Notes under the pieces: generated by a model
Databases searched by the model: none
Told to the model about the DNA's origin: nothing
Seen by the model: the letters and a program-made list of their open reading frames with translations, nothing else
Shown here: positions 8,194-17,503 of the stretch, one piece after another
Layout of the letters: each line of letters opens with the position of its first letter
How positions within the stretch are numbered: position 1 is the first letter of the stretch
Source of the DNA: JALHOP01 sp964484195
GTDB lineage: Bacteria > Myxococcota > XYA12-FULL-58-9 > JALHOP01
Reading direction: 5' to 3'
Length of the DNA stretch: 64,000 nt
Assembly: GCA_964484195.1 (NCBI GenBank)
Contig: CAZAER010000001.1
Span: forward strand, 248,001 to 312,000
Program-made: the position numbers and the translations under genes

Positions 8194-10112
8194 GGCGCGC
8201 TCGGCGGCGGACAGACGCACTCGGGGTTGGCTTCGACGTCGACCTCGGGCGGTGTCGCGAGCGCCGCGAGCTCGGCGGGTGAGAGGCGGGCAGCGGCTCG
8301 CCATTCGCCTGCGCGCTTCTCGTCGTTCTGCTGCCAGACCGAATAGAGGCGGGCGCGTGTCGCCTCGCGCACCTTCGCATCGCCAATCTGGGCGACGTGG
8401 CTCATGGCGCTCTCCGGGTCGTCGTAGACCACGCTCTCGCTGAGCTGCTCGTAGGCGGTGTCGCGATTCTTGCCGCGCGGTAGACCGCTCACCCAGGTGG
8501 CGGCACGTCGTGGGTCACTCGCGGCCCAGGTCGCGACCACCTGATTGAACGTGCCGCCGTCACCGCGGCCATGCTGCATGGCCCACTCGGCGGCTGCTTG
8601 AGGGTCGGTCGAGACCCAGGTGATGGCGAGGTCGCGTTTGGTGGCATCGTCGCCCTGCGCTTCGGCCCAGGCGGCGGCCGCCACCGGATCGGTGTCCGCC
8701 CAAGTGGACGCAATCATGCTCGCGGCTTGTTGCTTGGCTTCGCCGCTCGGCAAGCGCTCGACCCAGCGCACCGCGGCTTGTGGATCGAGCTCTGCCCAGG
8801 CTCGGGCGATGTCGCTGGTAGCCCGTCGTAGAGAGGGTGCGTCTTCGACCTCGGCGAGCGCGTCGGCGGCGGCCATGGGGTTATTGCGGGCGAGCGAGCC
8901 GATGACGCTCGCGACGACCTCGTCTTTCTCACGCCCAGCGGGCAGATCCTGCGCCGACTTCCACGCTGCCTCGGGCTCGCGGTCCGCCCAGAGTGAAATG
9001 ACGCTCGCCATGTTGCGGCCACGGTTGCGCGGGTCCTCGATGGCTTTGGCGAGCTCGAGGGCGCTCGCCGGGTCGTCGTACTGCAGGCCTCCCACCAGCC
9101 CTTCGAGGGCCAGTGAGCGGTCATTGTCGTCGAGGCTCATGGCCCAGCGCTTGGCCGCCTCACGATCTTGTCCAGCCCAGCGGATGCCCAAGGTGCCGAT
9201 GATGCCGTCACGTTCGCGGCTGTCGTCGATCTTCGCGAGGTAGCTCGCCGCGAGGTCGGGCCGCTCGTTCGCCACGGTCATGAAAGCCGTCTGCAGCAGA
9301 TCGGCCATGCCCCGGTCGGCGTTGTGTTTCACGGCCCAGTCGAGCGCTGCGTTGGCGTCTTTGTCGACCCAGTGCGACATGACGGCCTCGACGGCTTGGT
9401 TGCGCGTCTTTCCCTCGGGCATGGCGAACGCCGCCTTCAAAGCGCCGTCTAGGTCGTTGCGCGCCCATGTCGAGAAGATGTTGCGGGTCTCCGACACCGC
9501 GTTCACCGCCGGCAGCGTCGCGACCATTTGCAGGGCGCGCTTCGGGTCGACCTCGGCGGTGGCGTTGAGGACGGCCTCCGCGCACTGGGTGCGGATGGTG
9601 CCCTGCGGCAGAGTCTCGACGAACTTGGCCGCGGCCGCGAGATCGGCTTCGACCCAGGCCTGGAAGGTTGCCGACATGCCGATGAGCTGCAGGGTGACGT
9701 TCGCGAGCCCAACGCTAAAGCGGACGGCGGCCTCGGGATCGCCCTCCGACCACAGGCCGAGCACCGTCATGAACAGACCTTGGATGGCGCTATCTTGACC
9801 GAGGACGGCGATTTTTGGGGCGAGCTCGGGGGCGTCGGCTGCCTCGAGATGGGGCACGATGGCGTTCGCTGCCTCGGCGCGTCTCGACATGCTCTGGATG
9901 CGCGTCAGCTCGTTCACCGCCTGCATGACGCGCTCGACGCTCCAGACCTCTGGTTGAGCTTCACTCGGCGTGCCGTCGGCGTTCACCGTTGGCGGCGGCA
10001 GCCAGCGGCTGGCCGCGCCGGGATCGCGCACGACCTTGCGCACGGGCCATAAGAAGTGACCGGCGACGAAGCCCACCGCGAGAGCAGCCGCGGCGAGAAG
10101 GACGTGCTTCAT
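8190..10112 (-). CDS. Membrane-anchored WA-DP helical-repeat protein
   Basis: 640 residues from ATG at 10112 (MKHVLLAAAALAVGFVAGHF), which gives an N-terminal signal anchor; an ORF extends upstream but would run into the divergent gene. From about residue 90 to near the end the protein is built from roughly fifteen repeats of about 30 residues, with consensus WA..DP.AA..W...LP.G..R..A...V, for example AWAELDPQAAVRWVERLPSG and TWADTDPVAAAAWAEAQG. Similar uncharacterised arrays occur in Verrucomicrobia and Planctomycetes (recall, not searched). The array should form a helical solenoid for protein binding in the periplasm. The C-terminus has a CVC motif followed by PPPSAP. Function unknown. It is divergent from the M49-like peptidase gene. 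Confidence 0.85.
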   Translation of the reverse strand: MKHVLLAAAALAVGFVAGHFLWPVRKVVRDPGAASRWLPPPTVNADGTPSEAQPEVWSVERVMQAVNELTRIQSMSRRAEAANAIVPHLEAADAPELAPKIAVLGQDSAIQGLFMTVLGLWSEGDPEAAVRFSVGLANVTLQLIGMSATFQAWVEADLAAAAKFVETLPQGTIRTQCAEAVLNATAEVDPKRALQMVATLPAVNAVSETRNIFSTWARNDLDGALKAAFAMPEGKTRNQAVEAVMSHWVDKDANAALDWAVKHNADRGMADLLQTAFMTVANERPDLAASYLAKIDDSRERDGIIGTLGIRWAGQDREAAKRWAMSLDDNDRSLALEGLVGGLQYDDPASALELAKAIEDPRNRGRNMASVISLWADREPEAAWKSAQDLPAGREKDEVVASVIGSLARNNPMAAADALAEVEDAPSLRRATSDIARAWAELDPQAAVRWVERLPSGEAKQQAASMIASTWADTDPVAAAAWAEAQGDDATKRDLAITWVSTDPQAAAEWAMQHGRGDGGTFNQVVATWAASDPRRAATWVSGLPRGKNRDTAYEQLSESVVYDDPESAMSHVAQIGDAKVREATRARLYSVWQQNDEKRAGEWRAAARLSPAELAALATPPEVDVEANPECVCPPPSAP

Positions 10113-10182
10113 GGTTCGAAGACCGTACCACGGGAGAGCGTGCTTGACTCCTGTCGCGGCGACGGCCCAGATCCGGACCGCC

Positions 10183-11829
10183 ATGATGAATATTCTCCTA
10201 CCGCTCGCGTTGTTGGCCGCGCCCGAGGGCCCGGCATTGAACAAGATGTCCGCCCGTTTTGCGCCGGTCGAGCTCAAGGTCGACGTCGCGGCGCTGCCCG
10301 CGAGTGAACGCGCCGTCATCGCCAAGCTGGTTCAAGCATCGCGGATCATCGACGCTTTGTTCTTGCGTCAGGTCTGGGCCGGCAACAGCGGCATGCTGCT
10401 CGAGCTGATGCGCGACACGTCTTCGGCCGGCAAAGCACGGCTCGAGTATTTCTTGCTCAACAAGGGCCCGTGGTCGCGGCTCGACAACGAGAGTGCGTTC
10501 GTCGACGGCGTGGGTGAGAAGCCGCACTCGGCTGCGTTCTATCCAGCGCGCGCTACCAAAGAAGAGATCGAAGCCTGGCACAAAGCGTTGCCCGAGGCGG
10601 AGCGCAAGGTGGCGCAGGGTTTCTTCACGACCATTCGTCGCTTGCCGAACGGCAAGCTGACGAGCATCCCGTACAGCGTCGAGTACCAGCCCGAGCTCCA
10701 GCAGATCGCGACGCTGCTCACGCAGGCCGCGGATCTGACGACGCAGCCGTCGCTCAAGAACTATCTGACGGCACGAGCCACTGCGCTGCTGTCGAACGAC
10801 TACTACGCAAGCGATGTTGCGTGGATGGAGCTCGATGCGAGCGTCGAGCCGACCATCGGACCCTACGAGGTGTACGAGGACGGGTGGTTCAACGCCAAAG
10901 CGGCCTTCGAGTCCTTCGTCACGGTGCGTGACGACGCCGAAACCGCGAAGCTCGCCAAGCTCTCGGGTGAGCTCCAGGGTCTCGAGAACGAGCTACCGAT
11001 CGACGCCAAGCACAAGAACCCGAAGCTCGGTGCGCTGGCGCCGATTCGCGTCGTGAATTCGGTGTTCGGGGCCGGCGACGCGAACCGCGGGGTGCAAACG
11101 GCTGCCTTCAATCTGCCGAACGACGAGCGCGTCACCAAGGAGAAGGGCGCCAAGCGCGTCATGCTCAAGAACGTGCAAGAGGCGAAGTTCGCGAAGGTGC
11201 TCACTCCGATCAGCAAGATTGCCTTGGCTTCGAGCGACCGCACGCGTGTCGCCTTCGACGCGTTCTTCACGCATATTTTGATGCACGAGCTCATGCATGG
11301 GCTCGGGCCGCACGACATCCAGGTGAATGGTAAGCCCTCGACGGTTCGCGCCGAGCTCAAGGAGCTCTACAGCCCCATCGAGGAGGCTAAAGCGGACATC
11401 TCGGGTCTGTGGGCCATGCAGAAGCTCATCGACAAGGGGGCGCTGCCGAAAGAGCTCGAGCGCACCATGTACGTCACGTACCTCGCGTCGAGCTTCCGCT
11501 CGGTGCGCTTCGGTCTCAGCGAAGCGCACGGCAAGGGCGTGGCGATGCAGCTCAACACGTTGATCGATGCGGGCGCGTTCAAGGTTTCGGGCAACGCGTT
11601 CACGGTCGACGAGGCGAAGATCAAAGATGCGGTCCGCGACCTCACGACCAAGTTGATGACCATCCAGGCGACCGGCGACCGTGCCGCAGCGTCCGCCCTG
11701 CTCGAGAAGCAAGCGGTGATCCGTCCGGAAGTAAAGAAGGTGCTCGACCAGCTGGCGTCGGTGCCGGTGGATATCGCGCCGAAGTTCGTGACCGCCGAGA
11801 AGCTGGTCGCGGAGGCGACGCCGAAGTGA
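10183..11829 (+). CDS. Dipeptidyl-peptidase III-like (M49-related) zinc peptidase
   Basis: 548 residues from ATG at 10183 (MMNILLPLALLAAPEGPA, a probable signal peptide); an in-frame ATG at 10111 would lose this feature. The zinc motif HELMHGLGPH starts at His368, and EEAKAD at 400-405 matches the second M49 motif that supplies the glutamate ligand. Classical DPP III has HEXXGH with six positions; here the histidines are spaced as HEXXH, as in a bacterial DPP III-related branch. Expected role: release of dipeptides from oligopeptide N-termini outside the cytoplasm. Its TGA overlaps the GTG start of the amidohydrolase, so this is the first gene of a coupled three-gene operon. Confidence 0.85.
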   Translation: MMNILLPLALLAAPEGPALNKMSARFAPVELKVDVAALPASERAVIAKLVQASRIIDALFLRQVWAGNSGMLLELMRDTSSAGKARLEYFLLNKGPWSRLDNESAFVDGVGEKPHSAAFYPARATKEEIEAWHKALPEAERKVAQGFFTTIRRLPNGKLTSIPYSVEYQPELQQIATLLTQAADLTTQPSLKNYLTARATALLSNDYYASDVAWMELDASVEPTIGPYEVYEDGWFNAKAAFESFVTVRDDAETAKLAKLSGELQGLENELPIDAKHKNPKLGALAPIRVVNSVFGAGDANRGVQTAAFNLPNDERVTKEKGAKRVMLKNVQEAKFAKVLTPISKIALASSDRTRVAFDAFFTHILMHELMHGLGPHDIQVNGKPSTVRAELKELYSPIEEAKADISGLWAMQKLIDKGALPKELERTMYVTYLASSFRSVRFGLSEAHGKGVAMQLNTLIDAGAFKVSGNAFTVDEAKIKDAVRDLTTKLMTIQATGDRAAASALLEKQAVIRPEVKKVLDQLASVPVDIAPKFVTAEKLVAEATPK

Positions 11830-13352
11830 TCTACGGGAACGCGCGGCTGTGGCTTGGTGGCCGTACGTTCGTTCCTGGAGCGCTGCTGGTCGAAAACGGA
11901 GTGATTCGCTCCGTGGAGGCGGGCGGGCGCTCCGATGTCGATCTTGGCGGTGCCTGCGTCGTGCCCGGGCTCATCGACGCGCACTTCCATCTGCAGCAGA
12001 CGGGTGCGGCCTTGCGCACGGTGCAACTCGCCGATGCGCGTAGCGAAACGGATGCGGCAGAGCGCGTCATGGCAGCGGCTGCCGCGTTGTCGCCCGACAG
12101 TTGGGTCATTGGCGGCGCCTGGGACGACAACCTGTGGCCGGGACGTCGCTTGCCGACGCTCGTGAGCGTGCGCTCGGTCACCCAACCCATGGTGATGACG
12201 CGCGTCGACTTTCACGCGGTCTGGGTGAACGCCGAAGCCCTGCGTCGCGCCGGGATCACGCGTGAGACGCTCGACCCCGTGGGTGGTCGTATCGTGCGTG
12301 ACGCCGCGGGGGAGCCTACGGGGGTGCTCGTCGACGCGGCTTGCGACCTCGTGACCCGGCATGTTCCGCTAGAGCGGACCGAGACACTCGAAGAAGACGT
12401 GCGACGTGCGCTCGAGCGTTGTGCCCATGTCGGGATCACGTGTGTCCACGACATGATGATGAGCCCGGCGGTGCTGCGCATCTTGCAGAAGCTCGAGGCC
12501 GCAGGCGAGCTGACGGTGCGCGTCCGGGCGTACATGCACGGCGCCGAACCCGAAGTCGACGCGGCGCTGCGTGATTCGCCGTCGAGCGACCGTCTGCGGG
12601 TCGTCGGGCGCAAGCTCTTCGCCGATGGCGCGCTGGGCTCGCGCGGTGCTGCTCTGCGCGCGCCCTACAGCGATGATCCGACGACCAGTGGCTTGCTCAT
12701 GATGAGCCGCGAGGAGCTCGCGGACGCCGCGGCACGTATCCATGCGTTCGGCCGCCAGATCGCCATCCACGCCATCGGCGACCGGGCCGCGGAGCTCGCG
12801 ACCGACGCCATCGTCCGCGCGCAAGGACAGGCGGGCGATTTTCGCCATCGCATCGAGCATGCCCAGACCGTGACCCCGGCTCTTTTTCCAGTGTTCGCCA
12901 AAGCGGGCATCGTCGCCAGCATGCAGCCATCCCATTGCACCTGCGACCTCGGCTGGGCGGTGGCGCGCCTCGGCCCAGAACGCATCAAGAGCGCCTACGC
13001 ATGGCGCAGCTTTCTCGATGCCGGTGTCCACCTTGCGTTGGGCTCGGACGCGCCCATCGCTAGCGAGAATCCCTGGGACGGGATTAGGTCGGCGGTGGCG
13101 CGTACCGACGAGCATGGCGCGACCATCACCCCGGAACAGCGCCTATCGCTCGAGGAAGCGCTCGCTGGATACACCCACGGGGCAGCCTTCGCCGCGCATG
13201 ACGCGACGCTCGGCCGACTGGAAGCAGGTCAGCTGGCCGACTTCGTCGTCTTGGACCGCGACCCCTTCACCCTCGCCGTCGAAGACCTGGCGGACGTTCG
13301 CACCCTCCGAACCGTAGTTGGCGGTGTTACAGTGTTCCACCAGGACGCATGA
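11826..13352 (+). CDS. Amidohydrolase, YtcJ-like (Amidohydro_3) family
   Basis: 508 residues from GTG at 11826, which overlaps the upstream TGA as GTGA. Features of metal-dependent amidohydrolases are clear: N-terminal beta sandwich ending in VVPGLIDAHFHL with the HxH metal pair (His53, His55), later IAIHAIGDRA and RIEHAQ with metal-binding His residues, and LGSDAPI with the catalytic Asp. The C-terminus returns to the small sandwich (GQLADFVVLDRDP). The YtcJ group hydrolyses N-acyl or amide bonds on unknown small substrates. The genes on both sides are peptidase- and lipase-like, so a scavenging or detoxifying hydrolase set is possible (inference). The stop TGA overlaps the lipase start. Confidence 0.93.
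   Translation: MIYGNARLWLGGRTFVPGALLVENGVIRSVEAGGRSDVDLGGACVVPGLIDAHFHLQQTGAALRTVQLADARSETDAAERVMAAAAALSPDSWVIGGAWDDNLWPGRRLPTLVSVRSVTQPMVMTRVDFHAVWVNAEALRRAGITRETLDPVGGRIVRDAAGEPTGVLVDAACDLVTRHVPLERTETLEEDVRRALERCAHVGITCVHDMMMSPAVLRILQKLEAAGELTVRVRAYMHGAEPEVDAALRDSPSSDRLRVVGRKLFADGALGSRGAALRAPYSDDPTTSGLLMMSREELADAAARIHAFGRQIAIHAIGDRAAELATDAIVRAQGQAGDFRHRIEHAQTVTPALFPVFAKAGIVASMQPSHCTCDLGWAVARLGPERIKSAYAWRSFLDAGVHLALGSDAPIASENPWDGIRSAVARTDEHGATITPEQRLSLEEALAGYTHGAAFAAHDATLGRLEAGQLADFVVLDRDPFTLAVEDLADVRTLRTVVGGVTVFHQDA
12365..12378. repeat. Dispersed palindrome, perfect copy in amidohydrolase gene
   Basis: TCCGCT-ag-AGCGGA: perfect 6-bp arms, followed by CC. It is one of the best copies of a short motif repeated in and around genes across the window; here it encodes P-L-E-R with a rare CTA codon. 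Confidence 0.5.
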
Positions 13353-14152
13353 TGCCGATCGCCTTGTTCGCCGTTGCCATCGCCACCACCACCGCGGGAG
13401 TCGCGGCGGGTTGGGTCGCTATCGGCTATGGCACACACTGGCGGACGACGGCGCAGGGGAGGCCGACGCTGCGCGATTACCTACGCGCCTTCGGGCCCGA
13501 GTGGGTGTCGACCATTCGCACCTGGGTGGGCTACCCGAGCGCCTTGATGCCGGTGGGACCCTTTGCGCCGTTCGTTCCGGGCGGCGGTCCGCCGATCGCG
13601 CTCATCCATGGCTACATGATGAACCGCAGCTCGATGGCGTGGATCGGCAAGCAGCTGCGGGGGCGCGGCTACGCCAACGTCACGAGCCTCGAAGCGCGAC
13701 CGCACGCTGGGACCATGGAAGTGCAGGCCGAAGCGCTGGCGCAGGACATTCGCAGGTGGTCCGAGCACGCCGGTGGTGTGAAGGTGATCATCGTCGCTCA
13801 CAGCCAAGGGGGCTTGCTGACGCGGGTCGCGCTCGCGAAGGACCCGACGCTGCCCATTGCCGGCGTCGTCACCATCGGCTCGCCGCACGCCGGCACGGTG
13901 ATGGCGCAGGCAGCACGGACCGCGAACGCCAAGCAGATGCGCTATGGCTCCGAGTTCTTGCGCGATCTGCGCAAGCCCGAGGTCCCGTTCGTCTCCATCT
14001 ACTCCGACCTCGACAACATCGTCTTCCCGAAGGAGACCTCGCACTTCGGGCGCTGCGTCGAGCTACCGGGTATCGGGCATCACGCGCTGTGCTTCAGTCC
14101 CGCGGTCTTGTCCGCCGTCGTCGAAGCATTCGCCGACTTCCGCTTGTCGTAG
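13349..14152 (+). CDS. Alpha/beta hydrolase, lipase-like, membrane-anchored
   Basis: 267 residues; ATG at 13349 overlaps the upstream TGA (ATGA). The first about 25 residues (MMPIALFAVAIATTTAGVAA) form a membrane anchor or uncleaved signal. The oxyanion segment is PIALIHGYMMN, the nucleophile elbow is HSQGG with Ser152, and the downstream VTIGSPHAGT is typical of triacylglycerol lipases and PGAP1-like esterases; a late GHHALCF may carry the catalytic His. It probably hydrolyses lipid esters at the membrane. Its last 73 nt overlap the 3' end of the convergent MMPL exporter gene, an unusually long coding overlap. Confidence 0.9.
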   Translation: MMPIALFAVAIATTTAGVAAGWVAIGYGTHWRTTAQGRPTLRDYLRAFGPEWVSTIRTWVGYPSALMPVGPFAPFVPGGGPPIALIHGYMMNRSSMAWIGKQLRGRGYANVTSLEARPHAGTMEVQAEALAQDIRRWSEHAGGVKVIIVAHSQGGLLTRVALAKDPTLPIAGVVTIGSPHAGTVMAQAARTANAKQMRYGSEFLRDLRKPEVPFVSIYSDLDNIVFPKETSHFGRCVELPGIGHHALCFSPAVLSAVVEAFADFRLS

Positions 14153-16692
14153 ATCAGCTGCAGCACGGCGGCGAGCACCGTGAACGAGACGATCAGCGTC
14201 GTCGTAAGCCCGAGGCACGCCACGAATCCCATCGACTGCAAGCCTCGGTGGCTCGCCACGAAGAGCGACGCGAAGCCCGCGATAGCGGTGAGGGTGGAGC
14301 TCGCGACCGCGGCGCCGACCGAGCGCAGCGCCACGATGGGTGAGACGCCCTCGAGGAAGCGGTGCAGCAAGTAGAGGCCGTGACTGACACCGAACCCCAG
14401 CAAGATGGGCAGGATGACCACGTTCATGAAGTTCAAGTTGTGGTTCGTGATCGACAACAACCCGAGCATCATGAGGAGGCCGACGCCGAGCGGAATGACG
14501 CTGGCGGCGGCGAGCGTCACCGAGCGGAAGTCGAGGTAGTGCATGAGCAAGATCCACAGCGTCGCGAGGATGACCGTGAGCTTGCCGTCCCAGAGCACGA
14601 TGCGCGAGAGCTTGGCGTAGAGCTGCGCGAGACCCGCGGCGCGGTATTCGCCTTTGCTCGTTTGGATCACCGAGGTCTCGTCGGCGAACTTGGTGAGCAG
14701 CTTGCTATCGCGGAGGTCGACCGACGGATACACGAAGGTGAGCCAGCCGCGATTTTCGGGCTGCGCCTCCGGTTGATTGCGGAACTGGCTGGCATAGATC
14801 TCGGGCACGTCTTCGACGCCGTAGGGCTTGGCGTCGAGCATCTTCCAGAAGAGCGGCAGCTTCGCTTGGGCGTCTTCGGGCATGAGGCTGGTGTCGATGT
14901 CTTTCAGCTCTTCCTTCCACTCGGCGAGCACCTTGGCGTTGGCCTCGGCGCGCTCGCGCGGTGGCACGAACGAGAAGATGGAAGCGACGGTGTCGACCGA
15001 TGGGAACTCCGCCTTGTTCACGGACGGGTAGGTCTTCTGATCTCCGGAGAGCTTCTCGAAGACTGCGCGCGCTTCTTCGAGGGTCGGCGTGTAGATGCCG
15101 ATAGGATCGCTCGAGATTTGGTAGCGCTCGTTGATCTCCTCCTGGAGGAGTACCGAGTTTTGCTTGGCCGGCAAGAAGGCGCGCGCGTCGTAGTCGAAGC
15201 GTACGCCATTGCGGAAGCGCTCGAACATGGACGGCGGCCGATCTTTCGGGAGGTCGGTGACCGACCATGGGACCGCGAAAGCGCACACGGCGGCGACGAT
15301 GATGGTGCAGACGAGCAGCATGCGGCCCGGCTTGGGGATGCGCAGCTCGCCGTGGGTGCCGACTGACTTCGGCGGCTCCATGTGGCCGATGAGCTTCTCG
15401 ACCCACGTGGGATTCATGCGGCCGACGAGAGCGAGCACCGCCGGACAGAAGGCGAAGAGGGTGAAACCGAGGATGAGCGTGCCGCAGCCCGCGAGGAATC
15501 CGAACTGCGAGAAGCCGCGAAACTCGGAGACCATGAGGACCATGAAGGAGCCGCCGGTGACTACGGCGGCGATGAAAGCGGGGCGGCCGGCGTTCACCAG
15601 AGCGTCGCGGATGGCGATGTCGTAGGACTTGCCGGCGCCGAGCTCGATGCGGGTGCGGAAGGTGAAGTGGATGCCGTAGTCGACACCGAACCCCATCAAG
15701 ATGCCGCCCAGGATGCTGGTGATCATGTTGAGCTGGCCGACGGTCACGTAGACGAAGCCCATGGTCAGGATAGTGCCGATGCCGGTGCCGATGAGCACCA
15801 GGAACGATGGGACGATCTTGCGGAAGAAGATGAGGGTGATGACGAAGATGCTGAGGAAGGCCGCGATGGTGACGGGCTCGAGGGAGTCCGCGATGGCGTA
15901 CGAGTCGTCGACGTTGGTCTTGTAGGTGCCGGTGTAGCCGTACGAGATGGTTCCGCCGGTGCCGACGGTTTTGTAGTCCTCGACGAGCTTGATCCCGTGC
16001 GGATTGCTCGCGGAGTAGTCGCTGAGCATCTTGTCCATCTTGACGATGAACTCTTTCGTCTTGCCGAGCTGATTGCCGTCCCACATCGGCTTCATCAGCA
16101 GGATCATCATCTTCTGGTCGGGCGAGATGTAGTACTCGTCGACGATGCTCTTCTTGCCGACGCTCGTGTACTTGCTGACGATGTCGGAGACGTCGAGCTT
16201 CGCCGGCTCGGTCTTGCGCAGCTCGATGTAGAACGGGTTCGCCTTGCGGATCTGATCCTTCACGAACTTGTTGACGCGCGTCTTCACCTCGATGAGGTCG
16301 TTGGTGTCGACGAACAGGACCATCTTCTCCTGCATGAACTCGACCGGGATGCGGTAGGTGACGTTGCGCACGTCCTCGGTGTCGGCCCGCAAGAGGGCGG
16401 CGAGGTCGTCGGCCGCGAGCTTGAGCTTCGCGGGATCGTCGCCGCGCATGCCGAGCACGAGAAAGCCGACGCCGCCGATCATGTCGATCATGCGGTTCAC
16501 GGCTTTCACCTCGGGCAGGTCCCGCGAGATGAGGTCGAGCTGGTTCGAGTTGATCGTCAGCTTGGTGGTGGCCCAGGTCGCTCCAGCGCACAGGACGAGC
16601 AGCGTGAGCAGCACCGCGAGCGGGCGTTTCACGATGAAGTTGGCGTAGGCGGTAGGGATCTTGGTGGCGAGGCTGTCGGGACTGTGACTCAT
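14080..16692 (-). CDS. MMPL/RND-superfamily lipid exporter
   Basis: 870 residues from ATG at 16692 (MSHSPDSLATKIPTAYANFIV); an upstream in-frame start at 16791 would overlap the divergent gene. The architecture is that of RND/MMPL transporters: TM1, a large periplasmic loop of about 230 residues, five or six TM helices including GFGVDYGIHFTFR, then a second half repeating this plan with GFGVSHGLYLLHRF near the C-terminus. These Asp/His-bearing helix motifs are typical of proton-coupled lipid exporters such as HpnN and MmpL relatives. The substrate is probably a lipid or a hydrophobic metabolite. The convergent lipase and the divergent SRPBCC (lipid-binding fold) gene fit a lipid-related neighbourhood, but this is inference. 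Confidence 0.9.
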   Translation of the reverse strand: MSHSPDSLATKIPTAYANFIVKRPLAVLLTLLVLCAGATWATTKLTINSNQLDLISRDLPEVKAVNRMIDMIGGVGFLVLGMRGDDPAKLKLAADDLAALLRADTEDVRNVTYRIPVEFMQEKMVLFVDTNDLIEVKTRVNKFVKDQIRKANPFYIELRKTEPAKLDVSDIVSKYTSVGKKSIVDEYYISPDQKMMILLMKPMWDGNQLGKTKEFIVKMDKMLSDYSASNPHGIKLVEDYKTVGTGGTISYGYTGTYKTNVDDSYAIADSLEPVTIAAFLSIFVITLIFFRKIVPSFLVLIGTGIGTILTMGFVYVTVGQLNMITSILGGILMGFGVDYGIHFTFRTRIELGAGKSYDIAIRDALVNAGRPAFIAAVVTGGSFMVLMVSEFRGFSQFGFLAGCGTLILGFTLFAFCPAVLALVGRMNPTWVEKLIGHMEPPKSVGTHGELRIPKPGRMLLVCTIIVAAVCAFAVPWSVTDLPKDRPPSMFERFRNGVRFDYDARAFLPAKQNSVLLQEEINERYQISSDPIGIYTPTLEEARAVFEKLSGDQKTYPSVNKAEFPSVDTVASIFSFVPPRERAEANAKVLAEWKEELKDIDTSLMPEDAQAKLPLFWKMLDAKPYGVEDVPEIYASQFRNQPEAQPENRGWLTFVYPSVDLRDSKLLTKFADETSVIQTSKGEYRAAGLAQLYAKLSRIVLWDGKLTVILATLWILLMHYLDFRSVTLAAASVIPLGVGLLMMLGLLSITNHNLNFMNVVILPILLGFGVSHGLYLLHRFLEGVSPIVALRSVGAAVASSTLTAIAGFASLFVASHRGLQSMGFVACLGLTTTLIVSFTVLAAVLQLIYDKRKSANASTTADKTAGLKHSA

Positions 16693-16777
16693 TGCGTGGC
16701 CGGGACTTAGCGCAATCCCATGAGGGCCGCCACTCCAGTCTTGGATCCACGCCGCTGTAAGTGCTAGGCAGGCCGCT

Positions 16778-17452
16778 ATGACGACGAGCACTACGCGTAA
16801 CGTTCGCGTTTCCTTCGTGGTTCCCGCTACCCCCGACGACGTCTATGGCGCCTGGCTGGACAGCTCGGCCCACGCCGCCATGACCGGCGGCCAGCGCGCC
16901 GAGATCGAGCCCCGCACCTTCGGCCGGCACATGGCCGGCGATGGCTACATCGAAGGCGTCATCCTCGAGCTCGACGCCGGGCGCCGTATCGTTCAGACCT
17001 GGCGCTCCACCGAGTTCCAGAAGAGCTCGCCAGACTCCCGTCTCGAGGTGCACTTCGGTCACGACACCGCGGGTACGCGCGTCATGCTCGAGCACGAAGA
17101 CGTGCCGGTCGAGCTCGCGGATGACATCGAGGCCGGCTGGACCAAGTTCTACGCCGAGCCGATGCGTGCTTACTTCGCGCAGACGGGAAAGCGCCCCAAG
17201 GTGAAGGCACCGATGGCGGCGAAGGCGAAGAGCGCCGGCAAGGCCGTGAAGGCGAAGGCTGCTAAAGCGGGCAAGAAGGCGGTCAAGGTCGCCAAGGCCG
17301 CCGTGAAGAAAGCCAAGGCTGCCGTGAAGAAGGCGCGCGGCAAGACCAAGGTGAAGGCCGCTGCCAAGAAGAAGGCCAAGGCCGGCAAAAAGGCGAAGCC
17401 CAAGAAGGCCGCCAAAGCGCGCGGGGCCAAGAAGAAGGCCCGCAAGCGCTAG
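16778..17452 (+). CDS. SRPBCC (AHSA1-like) domain fused to a histone H1-like Lys/Ala-rich tail
   Basis: 224 residues. Residues 1-140 form an AHSA1/START-like domain: VRVSFVVPATPDDVYGAWLD at the start, IVQTWRSTEF in the middle and the closing helix GWTKFYAEPMRAYF. From about residue 142 to the end, nearly every residue is Lys, Ala, Arg or Gly, with K-A-A-K and K-K-A-K repeats like those of eukaryotic H1 tails and bacterial AlgP/HctB-type proteins. The tail probably binds DNA, RNA or polyphosphate; the front domain binds a hydrophobic ligand or acts as a co-chaperone-like fold. The ATG is 86 nt from the divergent MMPL start. The repeated codons make the 3' DNA low in complexity, so length variation between strains is likely. 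Confidence 0.88.
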   Translation: MTTSTTRNVRVSFVVPATPDDVYGAWLDSSAHAAMTGGQRAEIEPRTFGRHMAGDGYIEGVILELDAGRRIVQTWRSTEFQKSSPDSRLEVHFGHDTAGTRVMLEHEDVPVELADDIEAGWTKFYAEPMRAYFAQTGKRPKVKAPMAAKAKSAGKAVKAKAAKAGKKAVKVAKAAVKKAKAAVKKARGKTKVKAAAKKKAKAGKKAKPKKAAKARGAKKKARKR

Positions 17453-17503
17453 CCCTTAAGGGGGTGGAAACCAGCCCAGGGGCCACGTGTGTATGTAGCC
17501 CTC

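Noticed and set aside
17200..17450. Low-complexity AAGGCC/AAGAAG-rich DNA as a tandem-repeat or origin element
   Set aside because: It is explained by the Lys/Ala codons of the histone-like tail; I see no DnaA boxes.
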